The notes: generated by a model from the sequence alone, not told the origin. A DNA stretch of 64,000 bases from Variovorax saccharolyticus (GCF_030316765.1 NZ_JASZYT010000002.1:496001-560000); one strand, 5' to 3'; counted from the first letter of the stretch, positions 8,411 through 16,405 are shown. Program-made: numbers and translations.

Positions 8411-8740
8411 TCACTGGCCGGTCGCAGGCTCTCCAACGCGGTCTGCTTCGAGGGAAGCCGCCGGCTCGACGATGAGACTCTCGGAGTCGGATGCGGGCGG
8501 CAGCGCGAGCTGCTCCGTGACATGAATGCGGCGCACCACCAGTTCGTCGATCTCCAGCCGCCGGATCCGGACCCGGCCGACCACCAGCCGCCCGATCGAC
8601 AAGGCACCGATGGCCACCCCACCGATGGCGACGGCGCCGATCGCGATGGTGCCCAGGGCTCCGGTTCCGACGGCCTGCGCGCCGGTCGCGGCGGCGGGCG
8701 ATTTCCGAGTGCGTGCGAACTTCGAATGCATCAGTTTCAT
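8411..8740 (-). CDS. Small pentad-repeat (beta-helix-like) protein
   Basis: A 109-residue protein with nine to ten five-residue repeats between about residues 26 and 75: units such as TIAIG, AVAIG, GVAIG, ALSIG and RLVVG, grading into charged units (RVRIR, RLEID, ELVVR, RIHVT). Such A/G-x-h-x-G pentads are expected to form a short right-handed beta-helix or stacked coil. The ATG at 8740 is preferred to an in-frame TTG at 8770. It is the last gene of a three-gene minus-strand set with the two genes upstream. The function is unknown. Confidence 0.7.
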   Translation of the reverse strand: MKLMHSKFARTRKSPAAATGAQAVGTGALGTIAIGAVAIGGVAIGALSIGRLVVGRVRIRRLEIDELVVRRIHVTEQLALPPASDSESLIVEPAASLEADRVGEPATGQ

Positions 8741-8766
8741 GGCAACTCTTTGAGGAAGCGGGACGG

Positions 8767-8988
8767 TCAATGCCTCTGAACCTCGAAGACGTCGCCGTTG
8801 GTGGGCGATGCATCCTCGTGATAGACGTCATAGAGGTACTGCGCGAGCTCTTCGCGCGCGAGATCGGCGGGGATGGCGAGCTCGACCTTGCCGCGCTTGC
8901 CATCCGCCCCGATCAGATAGCTGGCCCATCGGCCATCGAGCCTTTCGATGGCCATGATCCGGCCGAAAACATTGAACAGATGCCGCAT
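8767..8988 (-). CDS. Small conserved protein, DUF7661-like
   Basis: A 73-residue protein opening with LFNVFGRIMAIERLDGRW and ending with AREELAQYLYDVYHEDA. This pattern resembles a small uncharacterised family I know as DUF7661, though the number is from memory. It begins three bases after the stop of the dihydrofolate reductase-like gene and ends 26 bases before the start of the pentad-repeat gene. It has no signal peptide or membrane segment. Confidence 0.65.
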   Translation of the reverse strand: MRHLFNVFGRIMAIERLDGRWASYLIGADGKRGKVELAIPADLAREELAQYLYDVYHEDASPTNGDVFEVQRH

Positions 8989-8991
8989 GGC

Positions 8992-9645
8992 CTAGTTCCC
9001 CTGGCGCCGGAGCACGACGTGGGTGGCTTTCTCCGTCGCGACGAACTGAACGCATTCGTATCCCAGAGCGCGCATGTCGATGCCTTCGAACAGCCGCTCT
9101 CCCGCGCCCAGCAGCACCGGCGAGATGGCGAGGTGCAGCTCGTCGATGAGGGCCGCACCCAGATACTGGCGGATGGTGTCGGGTCCGCCGCCGATGCGCA
9201 CATCCATTCCGTTGGCCGCGTCGCGCGCCCGGTCCAGCGCCTCGTGAATGCCGCCCGTGACGAAGTGGAACGTCGTGCCGCCTTCCATCTGAATGGGCGG
9301 GCGCGCGTGATGCGTCAGGATGAACGTTGGAACGTGATAGGGCGGGTTGTCCCCCCACCAGCCTTTCCATTCCATGTCGGGCCAGGGACCGCGAATCGGT
9401 CCGAACATGTTCCTTCCGAGAATCCAGGCGCCCACGTTGTCGAAGCCCCGCGCAGCGAAGTCGTCATCGACCCCCGTCGTGCCACCGTCGGCGCCAAACA
9501 GGGTCTGTTGGAACGTGCGTGTCGGGAGCAGCCACTGATGCAGATCCGTCCCACCCACGCCGAGCGGATTCCCGAGATCCTGGTTCGGACCAGCGCCGTA
9601 TCCGTCCAGCGAGAGGGTGAAGCCCTCGACTCGCACGCGTGCCAT
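8992..9645 (-). CDS. Dihydrofolate reductase/RibD C-terminal-like protein
   Basis: A 217-residue protein of the RibD-C/DHFR-like family (YyaP/YwjB type), predicted NADPH-dependent oxidoreductase fold of unknown substrate. Diagnostic segments are VEGFTLSLDGYGAGPNQ at the start, GAWILGRNMFGP in the middle, FVTGGIHEAL and VRIGGGPDTIRQYL as the nucleotide-binding loop, and HLAISPVLLGAGERLF near the end. The ATG at 9645 is chosen over the ATG two codons earlier because AAAGG sits seven bases before it. It heads a small minus-strand operon. Confidence 0.85.
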   Translation of the reverse strand: MARVRVEGFTLSLDGYGAGPNQDLGNPLGVGGTDLHQWLLPTRTFQQTLFGADGGTTGVDDDFAARGFDNVGAWILGRNMFGPIRGPWPDMEWKGWWGDNPPYHVPTFILTHHARPPIQMEGGTTFHFVTGGIHEALDRARDAANGMDVRIGGGPDTIRQYLGAALIDELHLAISPVLLGAGERLFEGIDMRALGYECVQFVATEKATHVVLRRQGN

Positions 9646-9695
9646 GTTCATGCCTTTCTGGCGATTGACCGCCAGGCGCAATATAGCCGCCTGCC

Positions 9696-10592
9696 TCAGC
9701 GAGCGGCGCCTCGTGTCGAGTAGTCGAACTGCGGCCCCGGCCCGGCCGCGATCGGCGGCCCCGGGTCGTTGCCGGCCGCGCTGGACGGGGCCCGAACCGC
9801 CGGGCGCCCGAAGTTGTACAGCGGCCCGGGGCCCGGCACGACGGGAGGCCCGGTATCCGCGAACCGTTGCGACGGCGCCTGCCCGCGGTCGTACAGCGGC
9901 AAGGGTCCGGCCGCGGTCGGCGGGCCGGGATCCGGCTCGACGCGCAAGGCGGAGCGCTCGGCCGCGCTCGGTGGCGGCGTCTCGGCCGGGCTGCGGCGCT
10001 GCGGCGAAGCGACGGCCGTCCGCGGCCGGGCGACCGGTCGCGGTGTCGCGGCAGGCGGCGGATTGGGGCGCGACGCCTGCGGCGCGGCGGCCTGGACCGG
10101 CCGCGCCGCGCTCTCGGCGGCAGGAGCAGCGGCAGGAGCGGCGGGAGCCATGCCCAGGGCGTCCAGCCGAGCGTCCTGCGCGGCGTCGGTCGATGCGCTC
10201 GAGACCGGTGGCACAGGGGCAACCGGCGCAACCCTGGAGGGCGGCGACTCCGGCAGCACGAGCGCCAGGATCTGTTCCTGCAGAGGAGGTGCGCCGGGCT
10301 TGTGCGTGACATGGAAGCACCAGGCCGCGAAGCCCACGACCATGGCCAGACCGACACCGCCGGCCTTCATCCAGAAGGCGGCGGTTTCCGCCGGCAGCAC
10401 GGGAACGGCGGCGCCGTCGCGGCCGCCTTCACCACTGCGCGGCGCGGCCTCGGCGGCGGGGCGGATCGCCATCACGGCATCGAGCGCGGCGGGTCCCGAG
10501 GGCGTGAATCCGGGCAATGGATGCGCGCAGCCCACGCAGTACTTCGCCTTCGAGCGGTTGGCGCTTCCGCAGACATTGCATACGACCGGCAT
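9696..10592 (-). CDS. Zinc-ribbon membrane protein with Pro-rich tail and GPP repeats
   Basis: A 298-residue protein with three parts. The N-terminus is a zinc ribbon (Cys5, Cys8, Cys19, Cys22, two CxxC pairs). One membrane segment follows at about 74-94. Then comes a long Ala/Pro-rich linker that ends in three degenerate repeats of the form D/T-x-GPP-xxxGP-x-P-x-Y/F (DPGPPTAAGPLPLYDRG, TGPPVVPGPGPLYNFG and DPGPPIAAGPGPQFDY). AGGGAG lies before the ATG at 10592. The topology suggests a cytoplasmic zinc ribbon and an extended periplasmic tail. No function is known to me. Confidence 0.7.
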   Translation of the reverse strand: MPVVCNVCGSANRSKAKYCVGCAHPLPGFTPSGPAALDAVMAIRPAAEAAPRSGEGGRDGAAVPVLPAETAAFWMKAGGVGLAMVVGFAAWCFHVTHKPGAPPLQEQILALVLPESPPSRVAPVAPVPPVSSASTDAAQDARLDALGMAPAAPAAAPAAESAARPVQAAAPQASRPNPPPAATPRPVARPRTAVASPQRRSPAETPPPSAAERSALRVEPDPGPPTAAGPLPLYDRGQAPSQRFADTGPPVVPGPGPLYNFGRPAVRAPSSAAGNDPGPPIAAGPGPQFDYSTRGAAR

Positions 10593-10830
10593 GGCCACTG
10601 GCTCCCTTGGCGACTGACACGAGTGCCTACTCTGCACGGCTGTGCGCCGCTGTATGTCGGTCGGCGCCTACACGGCGTGTCCGTGGGCCTTGCTTGCTTC
10701 TCGGGATGAAGTCGAGGCGGCAGCCAGAGGCTCAAGCTGGCGAACGGCGACAGTCGACCAGAGCCAGGCACTCGCATCCACTGCAAAATTCGAACGAGCT
10801 GGGTCGCAGCGATTCGCAGAAACTGAACGT

Positions 10831-11295
10831 ATGCCGAACTACTTCGCCTATGGGTCCAACATGTCGCATGACCAGATCTGTGCACGTTGCCCGTCCCACA
10901 AATTCATCTGCGCCGCCGAGCTGCCCGGCTACAAATTGGCGTTCACCAGGTACTCACCCAAGCGCGAGTGCGGCGTCGCTGACATCGTCCCGGCGCCAGG
11001 GCAGTCTGTATGGGGCGCGGTGTTCGATGTGAGCGGCGAGGATTTGGCCGCACTTGACCGGCACGAAGGAGCCCACTTGACCCCGCCGGCCTATGTGCGC
11101 GTTCAAGTGCGGGTCGCTGCTGCGGATGGCCGCTCGCTGGATGCGATCACCTATGAGGTCCTCGACAAGGCGGCCTCCGGGCATGCCCCAAGCGGGGAGT
11201 ACCTTGGCCTCATTCTCGATGGCGCTCGCAAGTGGGGCCTGCCACAGGCCTATCGAGAGGCACTGAGAAAGTTCGAGGGCCAATCTCAACGGTGA
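10831..11295 (+). CDS. Gamma-glutamylcyclotransferase-like (AIG2/GGCT) family protein
   Basis: A 154-residue protein with the family signature YFAYGSNM (4-11) and a candidate catalytic Glu79 in LDRHEGAHL. Family members cyclise gamma-glutamyl amines or amino acids to 5-oxoproline. The ATG at 10831 is chosen because the fold begins there; longer in-frame extensions to 10642 are low-complexity. It sits alone between a minus-strand membrane protein and an IS30 remnant in DNA that is less GC-rich than the flanks. Confidence 0.85.
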   Translation: MPNYFAYGSNMSHDQICARCPSHKFICAAELPGYKLAFTRYSPKRECGVADIVPAPGQSVWGAVFDVSGEDLAALDRHEGAHLTPPAYVRVQVRVAAADGRSLDAITYEVLDKAASGHAPSGEYLGLILDGARKWGLPQAYREALRKFEGQSQR

Positions 11296-11388
11296 GCGCT
11301 GACACTGGCCGAGCGCGAGGAGATCTCACGTGCCATGGCGGCTGGCTTCTCGATTCGCTCGATCGCGAGCGGCAAACGCGATACGTGA
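11296..11388 (+). pseudogene. IS30-family transposase remnant (N-terminal HTH fragment)
   Basis: Immediately after the cyclotransferase stop, the frame 11296-11388 reads ALTLAEREEISRAMAAGFS followed by IRSIAS. This matches the N-terminal helix-turn-helix of IS30 transposases (LAEREEISRxxAAGxSxRxIA). The frame then hits a stop. Nothing else of a transposase is recognisable in 11389-11602, which holds no gene I can support, and no terminal inverted repeats are visible. This is a decayed insertion scar. Confidence 0.7.
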
Positions 11389-11602
11389 TGTGGGTCCAGA
11401 TGGATGGCAAGGTCTCCCAGACCGTCGTCAATGCAATCATCGGCGGGGCGCTACGGGTGTCCGTTGATGGCCGATTTCAGGCGGTACTGGGCAGGCTCAC
11501 GGAGGCACCAGATTCCCGCGGCAATCGTTACAACTGAACCGACTGCTGCGCACGATGTAGTACTAAGCTACTCGCCCCTTCAATCAGCCGAGGAGCGAAA
11601 CC

Positions 11603-11998
11603 ATGGGAAAACCAACCGAAATCGCCAAGCAAGCCTATTCTGCTTTCGCGACCGGCAACATACCCGCGCTTCTCGAAATGCTCACGGAAGACGTGGAATG
11701 GCGATTCTTTGCCAACCCGGAAACGGGAACGCCCTACGGCGGCACCTTCAAAGGCAGGCAGCAGGTGGTCGGGTTCTTCACGAAGCTTGCGGAGACGGTC
11801 GAGCTACTCGAGTTCGAGCCTCGCGAGTTTCTGGAGGGGCCCAATCACGTGACGACCATCGGCCGCTCCAAGGGAAGGGCTCGCCCCGATGGCAAGGTTC
11901 ACGACACGGAATGGGTGCAAGTCTGCATCCTCGACGGCAATTCCAGAATCAGCCGCTGGGTCGGCACTGAAGATAGCGCAGCAAGGTTGGACAAGTAG
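11603..11998 (+). CDS. SnoaL/NTF2-like (ketosteroid isomerase-related) protein
   Basis: A 131-residue NTF2-like protein: AKQAYSAFATGNIPALLEMLTEDVEWRF is the classic opening, followed by GGTFKGRQQVVGFFTKLAE. GAGGAG precedes the ATG. These proteins form a small alpha+beta barrel pocket and have varied or unknown roles. Codons use more A/T at third positions than in the flanking catabolic genes, in keeping with an acquired segment. Confidence 0.8.
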   Translation: MGKPTEIAKQAYSAFATGNIPALLEMLTEDVEWRFFANPETGTPYGGTFKGRQQVVGFFTKLAETVELLEFEPREFLEGPNHVTTIGRSKGRARPDGKVHDTEWVQVCILDGNSRISRWVGTEDSAARLDK

Positions 11999-12221
11999 CG
12001 GGCGGCGCCCGGCCAAGGGGCTTCGTTGTGACGCGAACTTCGTCGGCCGGAGCCCTTCAAGAGTACGGAGGGCCGACATCAAATCTCGCACCCGCCCATT
12101 CGAGAAACTTGGACCTGGCAAGCCCCGATGGCGCCCGACCTATGGCTACTTCGTACCACCTGTGGCAAGGTTCGTGGTGTCGAAATCACATTAGGCGGCG
12201 CGCCTGCTCTCAAGCACTTCC

Positions 12222-12830
12222 ATGCCATCCGATACCCTGGTTCAACAACTCGCGTTCCTCCGCGAGATCGACAGGCTCAAGTCCGTGATACGGCAGTCAC
12301 CGCTCTTGGATGGCAGTCGCAAGGAGAACAGTGCAGAGCACTCTTGGCACCTGGCCATGTATGGCTTGCTTCTGCGAGAACACGCCAGTTCAGGGGTCGA
12401 TTCTGAACGAGTGATCAAAATGCTCTTGATACACGACATCGTCGAAGTCGACGTAGGTGATACGCCGCTACACGGCGGTTCCTCGCCGACCCTGCAAGCT
12501 GAACTGGAGCACAAGGCGGCCTGCAGGCTGTTTGGTCTGTTGCCCGAACCCCAAGGCTCGGAATTTCTGGAACTCTGGCAGGAGTTTGAAGAAGGCGACT
12601 CCGAGGACGCACGTTTTGCCAAGGCGCTCGATCGCGTGCAGCCACTGATTGCCAATGTCCTCACCGGCGGAGGAACGTGGACTGATGGTCGTGTCGACCT
12701 CATCCAGGTGCTGGAGAAGTACGGTCCCACGATCCGCCGCGGTTCGCCAGTACTCTGGAGCGCCTGCGAGGCCATGGTTCGCGAGCACTTTGCTCGCGAC
12801 AGGCCGCCTTCGCGCACAGGTTCTGCCTGA
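12222..12830 (+). CDS. HD-domain hydrolase, YfbR/HDDC2-like
   Basis: A 202-residue HD-superfamily phosphohydrolase. Metal ligands are visible as His40 in ENSAEHSWH, His71-Asp72 in LLIHDIVEVDVGD, and the distal Asp in FAKALDRVQPL. This layout matches the YfbR/HDDC2 group of 5'-deoxynucleotidases, so dephosphorylation of a (deoxy)nucleoside monophosphate is likely, but the substrate is not certain. It is preceded by about 220 bp in which I see no gene. Confidence 0.85.
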   Translation: MPSDTLVQQLAFLREIDRLKSVIRQSPLLDGSRKENSAEHSWHLAMYGLLLREHASSGVDSERVIKMLLIHDIVEVDVGDTPLHGGSSPTLQAELEHKAACRLFGLLPEPQGSEFLELWQEFEEGDSEDARFAKALDRVQPLIANVLTGGGTWTDGRVDLIQVLEKYGPTIRRGSPVLWSACEAMVREHFARDRPPSRTGSA

Positions 12831-12994
12831 TTGGCGAACGGCCGGTTTTGTCCGCATTCTTGCCGGAGACTCCGGTTCCCTCGCACGCCATCTTTCAGTG
12901 CACAGCTCCCTCTGGCGCCGGACTATCAAACTGGAGTACTGTTTCGCCCTGACGACGTATCAGGTCGTCGCTCCGTAACGCACAGGAGACGCGC

Positions 12995-13726
12995 ATGGTC
13001 ACGAATTCACAGTCGGGCACCAACGTGCAGGAAATCGCGACGGACATATTCCGCATCAACACGCCGGTGCCCCTGCCCGACGGCAACCTATTCAGCTTCA
13101 ACCAGTACCTCGTGGTCGACGACGAGCCGCTCTTGTTCCACTCCGGACCGCGCCAGCTTTTCCCGCTGGTGTGCGAGGCCATCGCGAGCGTGATGCCGGT
13201 CGAGCGTCTCCGCTACATCGGGCTCTCTCATGTCGAGGCGGACGAGTGCGGCGCCATGAACTTGCTTCTCGCGGCAGCACCGCAAGCAGTGCCGTTGTGC
13301 GGCAGCATTGCAGCCATGGTCTCGATGAGTGACCTGGCAGACCGACCACCGCGCGCGCTTGCCTGCGGTGAGGAGATCTCGCTCGGCAGCCACACGATGC
13401 ACTGGTTCGACACGCCCCATCTTCCGCATGGCTGGGAATGCGGGCTGATGATGGACACGCGCACGCGCACGTTCTTTTGCGGCGACCTCTTCACGCAGCC
13501 AGGCGACAGCGAGAAGGCGCTCACCGATGCCGACATCCTGGGCCCCAGCGAGGCGTTCCGAAAGCAGATGGACTACTACGCGCATGCGCCGCAGACGGCC
13601 GCATTGCTGGCCGGGCTTGCGGAGCAGGAACCCCGCACGCTTGCCTGCATGCACGGCAGTGCATGGCAGGGCGACGGCGCCGCACTGTTGCGTCAGCTTT
13701 CAGTGGCGTTGTCGGCGCAGCGTTGA
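12995..13726 (+). CDS. MBL-fold protein, oxygen-binding di-iron (ODP/FDP-like) type
   Basis: A 243-residue metallo-beta-lactamase-fold protein. Its motif His79-x-Glu81-x-Asp83 in SHVEADECG, with His145, Asp164 and a C-terminal His in CMHGSAW, follows the spacing of flavodiiron proteins rather than of hydrolytic MBLs, which have HxHxDH. One ligand position (84) is Glu instead of His. There is no flavodoxin domain, so it is a stand-alone ODP-like domain that may bind O2 or NO at a di-iron site. AGGAG lies upstream of the ATG. An inverted repeat GACGAC-N7-GTCGTC (12951-12969) lies before it. Confidence 0.8.
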   Translation: MVTNSQSGTNVQEIATDIFRINTPVPLPDGNLFSFNQYLVVDDEPLLFHSGPRQLFPLVCEAIASVMPVERLRYIGLSHVEADECGAMNLLLAAAPQAVPLCGSIAAMVSMSDLADRPPRALACGEEISLGSHTMHWFDTPHLPHGWECGLMMDTRTRTFFCGDLFTQPGDSEKALTDADILGPSEAFRKQMDYYAHAPQTAALLAGLAEQEPRTLACMHGSAWQGDGAALLRQLSVALSAQR

Positions 13727-13803
13727 GTCAGGCGCACGGCCTCAGCGAAGGCCAGGTCTTGGCCGCATGCAGCCGGTCGCGCCCTCGGGCTCTCTTCGCC
13801 GCC

Positions 13804-14199
13804 TTACGCCTCGCCGGGTTTCCAGTCCGGGCTGTAACCGCCAAGCGCCGGGTGGTACATCTCGTCCCCATCGTGCTGAGTGAACTCGACGTTGAGTCGG
13901 TTTTCCTGCAGGCCGAGAATGTCGATGCAGTGCCGGCAGAGGGCCTTTGCCACTTGCATTCGCAGCTCGGCGGGTCGACCTCTGCGGATGTCCAGCATGA
14001 GCAGTGAGACGGGAGTCGGCTCGTCCCCCAGTTCTGGAATACGCCACAACCCGCCCTCGCCCAGCTCACGGATGGCGACGCTGATTCGCCGAATGTCCAC
14101 GGACATCATGCGCGCGTAGGTCTCACTCATCGCCGCGGCCAACCGCTTCTTGTCGTCGACGGAATAGCTGCGGGTCACGTCCAGCTGAAGGTACGGCAT
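13804..14199 (-). CDS. Tautomerase-family protein
   Basis: A 131-residue protein with the catalytic Pro directly after Met (MPYLQLDVTRSY), the hallmark of the 4-oxalocrotonate tautomerase superfamily. At 131 residues it is about twice the length of 4-OT monomers, like the cis-CaaD/MSAD type that carries two beta-alpha-beta units in one chain. The region DIRRISVAIREL is the conserved helix-strand of the first unit. The physiological substrate is unknown. Confidence 0.82.
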   Translation of the reverse strand: MPYLQLDVTRSYSVDDKKRLAAAMSETYARMMSVDIRRISVAIRELGEGGLWRIPELGDEPTPVSLLMLDIRRGRPAELRMQVAKALCRHCIDILGLQENRLNVEFTQHDGDEMYHPALGGYSPDWKPGEA

Positions 14200-14259
14200 A
14201 GGAACTCGATTGAACGAAGTGAGCGGATGTCCGGTTGAGGCCGGATTCTGCCCGACGCG

Positions 14260-15123
14260 TCACCGACGCCGGCGGCCTCCTGTTGGCACTTTCCGTGCCA
14301 CCGTTTCTTCGCGATGTTCCCCGTTCCAAGGCATTGCTCGCACGCTTCCACAAGAAGCTGAATTGAGCCCGCTGTCCCGGCTTGTCAGCAGAGACACCTC
14401 ATGCAGTCGCTGGTGGGCGAAGCCATCCCACGCGATGGGCTGTTGGCTCTTCGCGTGCAGGTAGTGGTGGGTAAACACTGCCAGGTAGGCTTCCAGCGTT
14501 TGCTCGGCAACAGGTTCACCAGCCAGGCTCATGCACAAGGCGGCCACCTCGCTGGTGCAGAAGTGGTCGGTGCGCCCGGAGTTGCGCAGCTTGTATTGCG
14601 AGGTCTGCCTGGGCTCCAGGCTCAACACCGGCAGTCGGTCCAGGTAAGGGCTTCTTCGGAACATCTTGCGCGCCTCGGACCAGGTCCCATCCAGAAGGAT
14701 GAAGAGCGGGCGCGTCTGCCGGGCCTCATCCCGGAGGCCGTCGGACGGTTGAACGGTGCGCACCACCCGCTCGGGCTCTGCGTACTGGCCCGGGAACACC
14801 ACGTAGGGCTGCCATTGCGGGTCACACAGCAGGGCCAGGAGGTCCGGGTCGGTTTCGGTGCGCGTCCAGCCGAATGCGAAGGTGTCGGCCACCACATCAG
14901 CGACCAACCAGCCCGTGTTGCTGGGTTTGAGCGGCTCGATGTCCGCCATGAGCAGGCACACCCCGGCGCGCGTGATCAACGAGGGGCGCAAGCTGCACAT
15001 GCAATGGCTGGGCACCAGCCGGCAGTCCACGCAGCGCTCGCGCTTGAAGCCGCCACGAGCGAGAAAGGGTTTGGCGCTGCGCGCCAGGCGGGCGGCGCGC
15101 AGGTGGGAGACTGCGTGGGGCAT
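14260..15123 (-). CDS. tapT: tRNA-uridine aminocarboxypropyltransferase (DTW domain)
   Basis: A protein of 287 residues from the ATG at 15123, with the DTW-domain signature: four Cys (Cys31, Cys34, Cys41, Cys43 in CVDCRLVPSHCMC), IEPLKPSNTGWLVADV, and LLDGTWSEARKM carrying the D-x-T-W-like motif. The family transfers a 3-amino-3-carboxypropyl group from SAM to U47 of tRNAs (acp3U). An in-frame ATG at 15141 would add six residues; 15123 fits the E. coli family start better. The C-terminal 45 residues extend past the conserved domain and are basic. Confidence 0.85.
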   Translation of the reverse strand: MPHAVSHLRAARLARSAKPFLARGGFKRERCVDCRLVPSHCMCSLRPSLITRAGVCLLMADIEPLKPSNTGWLVADVVADTFAFGWTRTETDPDLLALLCDPQWQPYVVFPGQYAEPERVVRTVQPSDGLRDEARQTRPLFILLDGTWSEARKMFRRSPYLDRLPVLSLEPRQTSQYKLRNSGRTDHFCTSEVAALCMSLAGEPVAEQTLEAYLAVFTHHYLHAKSQQPIAWDGFAHQRLHEVSLLTSRDSGLNSASCGSVRAMPWNGEHREETVARKVPTGGRRRR

Positions 15124-15201
15124 GCGGAGATTCTCGTGCATCGCGGCCGAACCATGGGTTCTGGCCGACGCCAGCCGTCGCGGTTTCCCTAGCTTCGACC
15201 T

Positions 15202-15501
15202 CTAGCCCGCACTGTCCTTGCTGCGCTCCGCACGTCGGCGCAACCAGCGCAGCAGCCAGATGCCCAGCAGCAGGTTGAAGGACATGCAGGCCGCCAGCAG
15301 GATGCCCGCCAGCCAGGGCGAGTTGCCCGGCAGCATGCCCAGCAGCGGCAAGCCCCACGGCGAGGCAAGCACGATGGCAAACACGGCGGCGAGCGGGTCG
15401 GGCTCCGATCCGAACCATCCCTTGGCACTGACGGGGATGATGAGGAGCGAGAGCACGCCGACGACACCGTAGGCTTGGAGCAGCATGCGAAGGGCGCGCA
15501 T
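15202..15501 (-). CDS. Small inner-membrane protein of unknown function
   Basis: A 99-residue protein with about three hydrophobic segments (VVGVLSLLIIPV, AVFAIVLASPWGLPLLG and AGILLAACMSFNLLLGIWLL) and a basic C-terminus. The ATG at 15501 lies five bases after the stop of the PliG-like gene, so the two are probably co-transcribed. I do not recognise the family. Confidence 0.65.
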   Translation of the reverse strand: MRALRMLLQAYGVVGVLSLLIIPVSAKGWFGSEPDPLAAVFAIVLASPWGLPLLGMLPGNSPWLAGILLAACMSFNLLLGIWLLRWLRRRAERSKDSAG

Positions 15502-15506
15502 GGGGC

Positions 15507-15929
15507 TCAGTTCACCACGGCAATCTTGAGCGTGTACGCAGCCGACTTGCCCTGGCGGGCGGCAGCACGATTGAGGAAGACGCGCACCCGATAGTCGCCG
15601 TTGGCGGGCAAGGCTCCCGACCACCTGGGTTCGCCAGCCACCTCGCCGCGGTAGAGCGCCTCCTCGCTGCCAGGCGCCAGCACGTTGAAGTAGGCCGAGG
15701 TGGACTTCGTCTGCATCTCGACGGTCATCTTCTGCCCTGCGCCAGCACGCACGACGTAGTCGCGTGCAGCGGCATCCGGACCTTGAAGCTTGCCTTGGAC
15801 CGCCGCGCTCGAGGCGCCCTTCTTGAAGGCCACCGTGGTGGACGGGACGGCGGCGGGCTGGGCCGCAGTCATCAGCGGCGAGAGCAGCAAGGCAACGACA
15901 AACAAGGCTGCAGGGATTCGTGAGCGCAT
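15507..15929 (-). CDS. Periplasmic PliG-like protein (g-type lysozyme inhibitor-like)
   Basis: A 140-residue secreted protein: signal peptide about 1-23 (RIPAALFVVALLLSPLMTAAQ), then one beta-rich domain. Segments VAFKKGASSAAVQGKL, RAGAGQKMTVEM, GALPANGDYRVRVFL and a final ARQGKSAAYTLKI follow the layout of PliG, the periplasmic inhibitor of g-type lysozyme; related small domains are also annotated as PPC-like. AAAGGAC lies before the ATG. Lysozyme inhibition is inference from family resemblance. Confidence 0.65.
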   Translation of the reverse strand: MRSRIPAALFVVALLLSPLMTAAQPAAVPSTTVAFKKGASSAAVQGKLQGPDAAARDYVVRAGAGQKMTVEMQTKSTSAYFNVLAPGSEEALYRGEVAGEPRWSGALPANGDYRVRVFLNRAAARQGKSAAYTLKIAVVN

Positions 15930-16043
15930 GCGAGGTCCTTTCGTGGCGGCCGACGCTGAGGGCCGACGAAAGAAATGTTACCTCCGCCTTGAAATATGGG
16001 AGCCAACGTATGACATTCGGACACCAGACGCCAGGCCGGCGAA

Positions 16044-16340
16044 ATGGCCGGCAGCCAACCCCCTGTCGAAAGGGCCGATGTGGACATCTCGCTTGTCGAA
16101 CGATTCCATTACCAGGGATGGCGTGTGCTGGTCTACGTCTGGTGGGACCGGCCCGAACAGCGATTTTCCGGCAGGGCCGAGCTCTACCGGCAGGGCGTGT
16201 TCAGGTGCCGGATCGCATTGGGCAAGGAGTTTGATTCCGCTGAAGACGGAGTCGCCTCGTTGCGGAGCAGGGCCCGCGCATTCATCACGGATTGGGAGCG
16301 ACGTCTGCACGACGCCGATAGCGAGTTCAGTGAGTTGTAG
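16044..16340 (+). CDS. Hypothetical protein
   Basis: A 98-residue protein with no family I recognise. It reads as one compact soluble domain: strand-rich first half (FHYQGWRVLVYVWWD, SGRAELYRQGVFRCRI) and a C-terminal helix (SLRSRARAFITDWERRL). It has no signal or membrane segment. It is divergent from the PliG-like gene across 114 bp. A stem-loop CCTCCC-GGA-GGGAGG follows directly after its stop (16342-16356). Confidence 0.55.
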   Translation: MAGSQPPVERADVDISLVERFHYQGWRVLVYVWWDRPEQRFSGRAELYRQGVFRCRIALGKEFDSAEDGVASLRSRARAFITDWERRLHDADSEFSEL

Positions 16341-16405
16341 CCCTCCCGGAGGGAGGCTGCCGAAGTTCGATTCCTGCGAGAACGCTCGCCACCAAGTGGC
16401 GTAAA

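Noticed and set aside
11388..11537. Open frame after the IS30 scar starting MWVQMDGKVSQTVV
   Set aside because: It has no family resemblance, no ribosome site and lies in decayed DNA; not supported as a gene.
11999..12221. Possible integron attC site between the SnoaL and HD genes
   Set aside because: No paired RYYYAAC/GTTRRRY-type core sites with the expected symmetry are visible.
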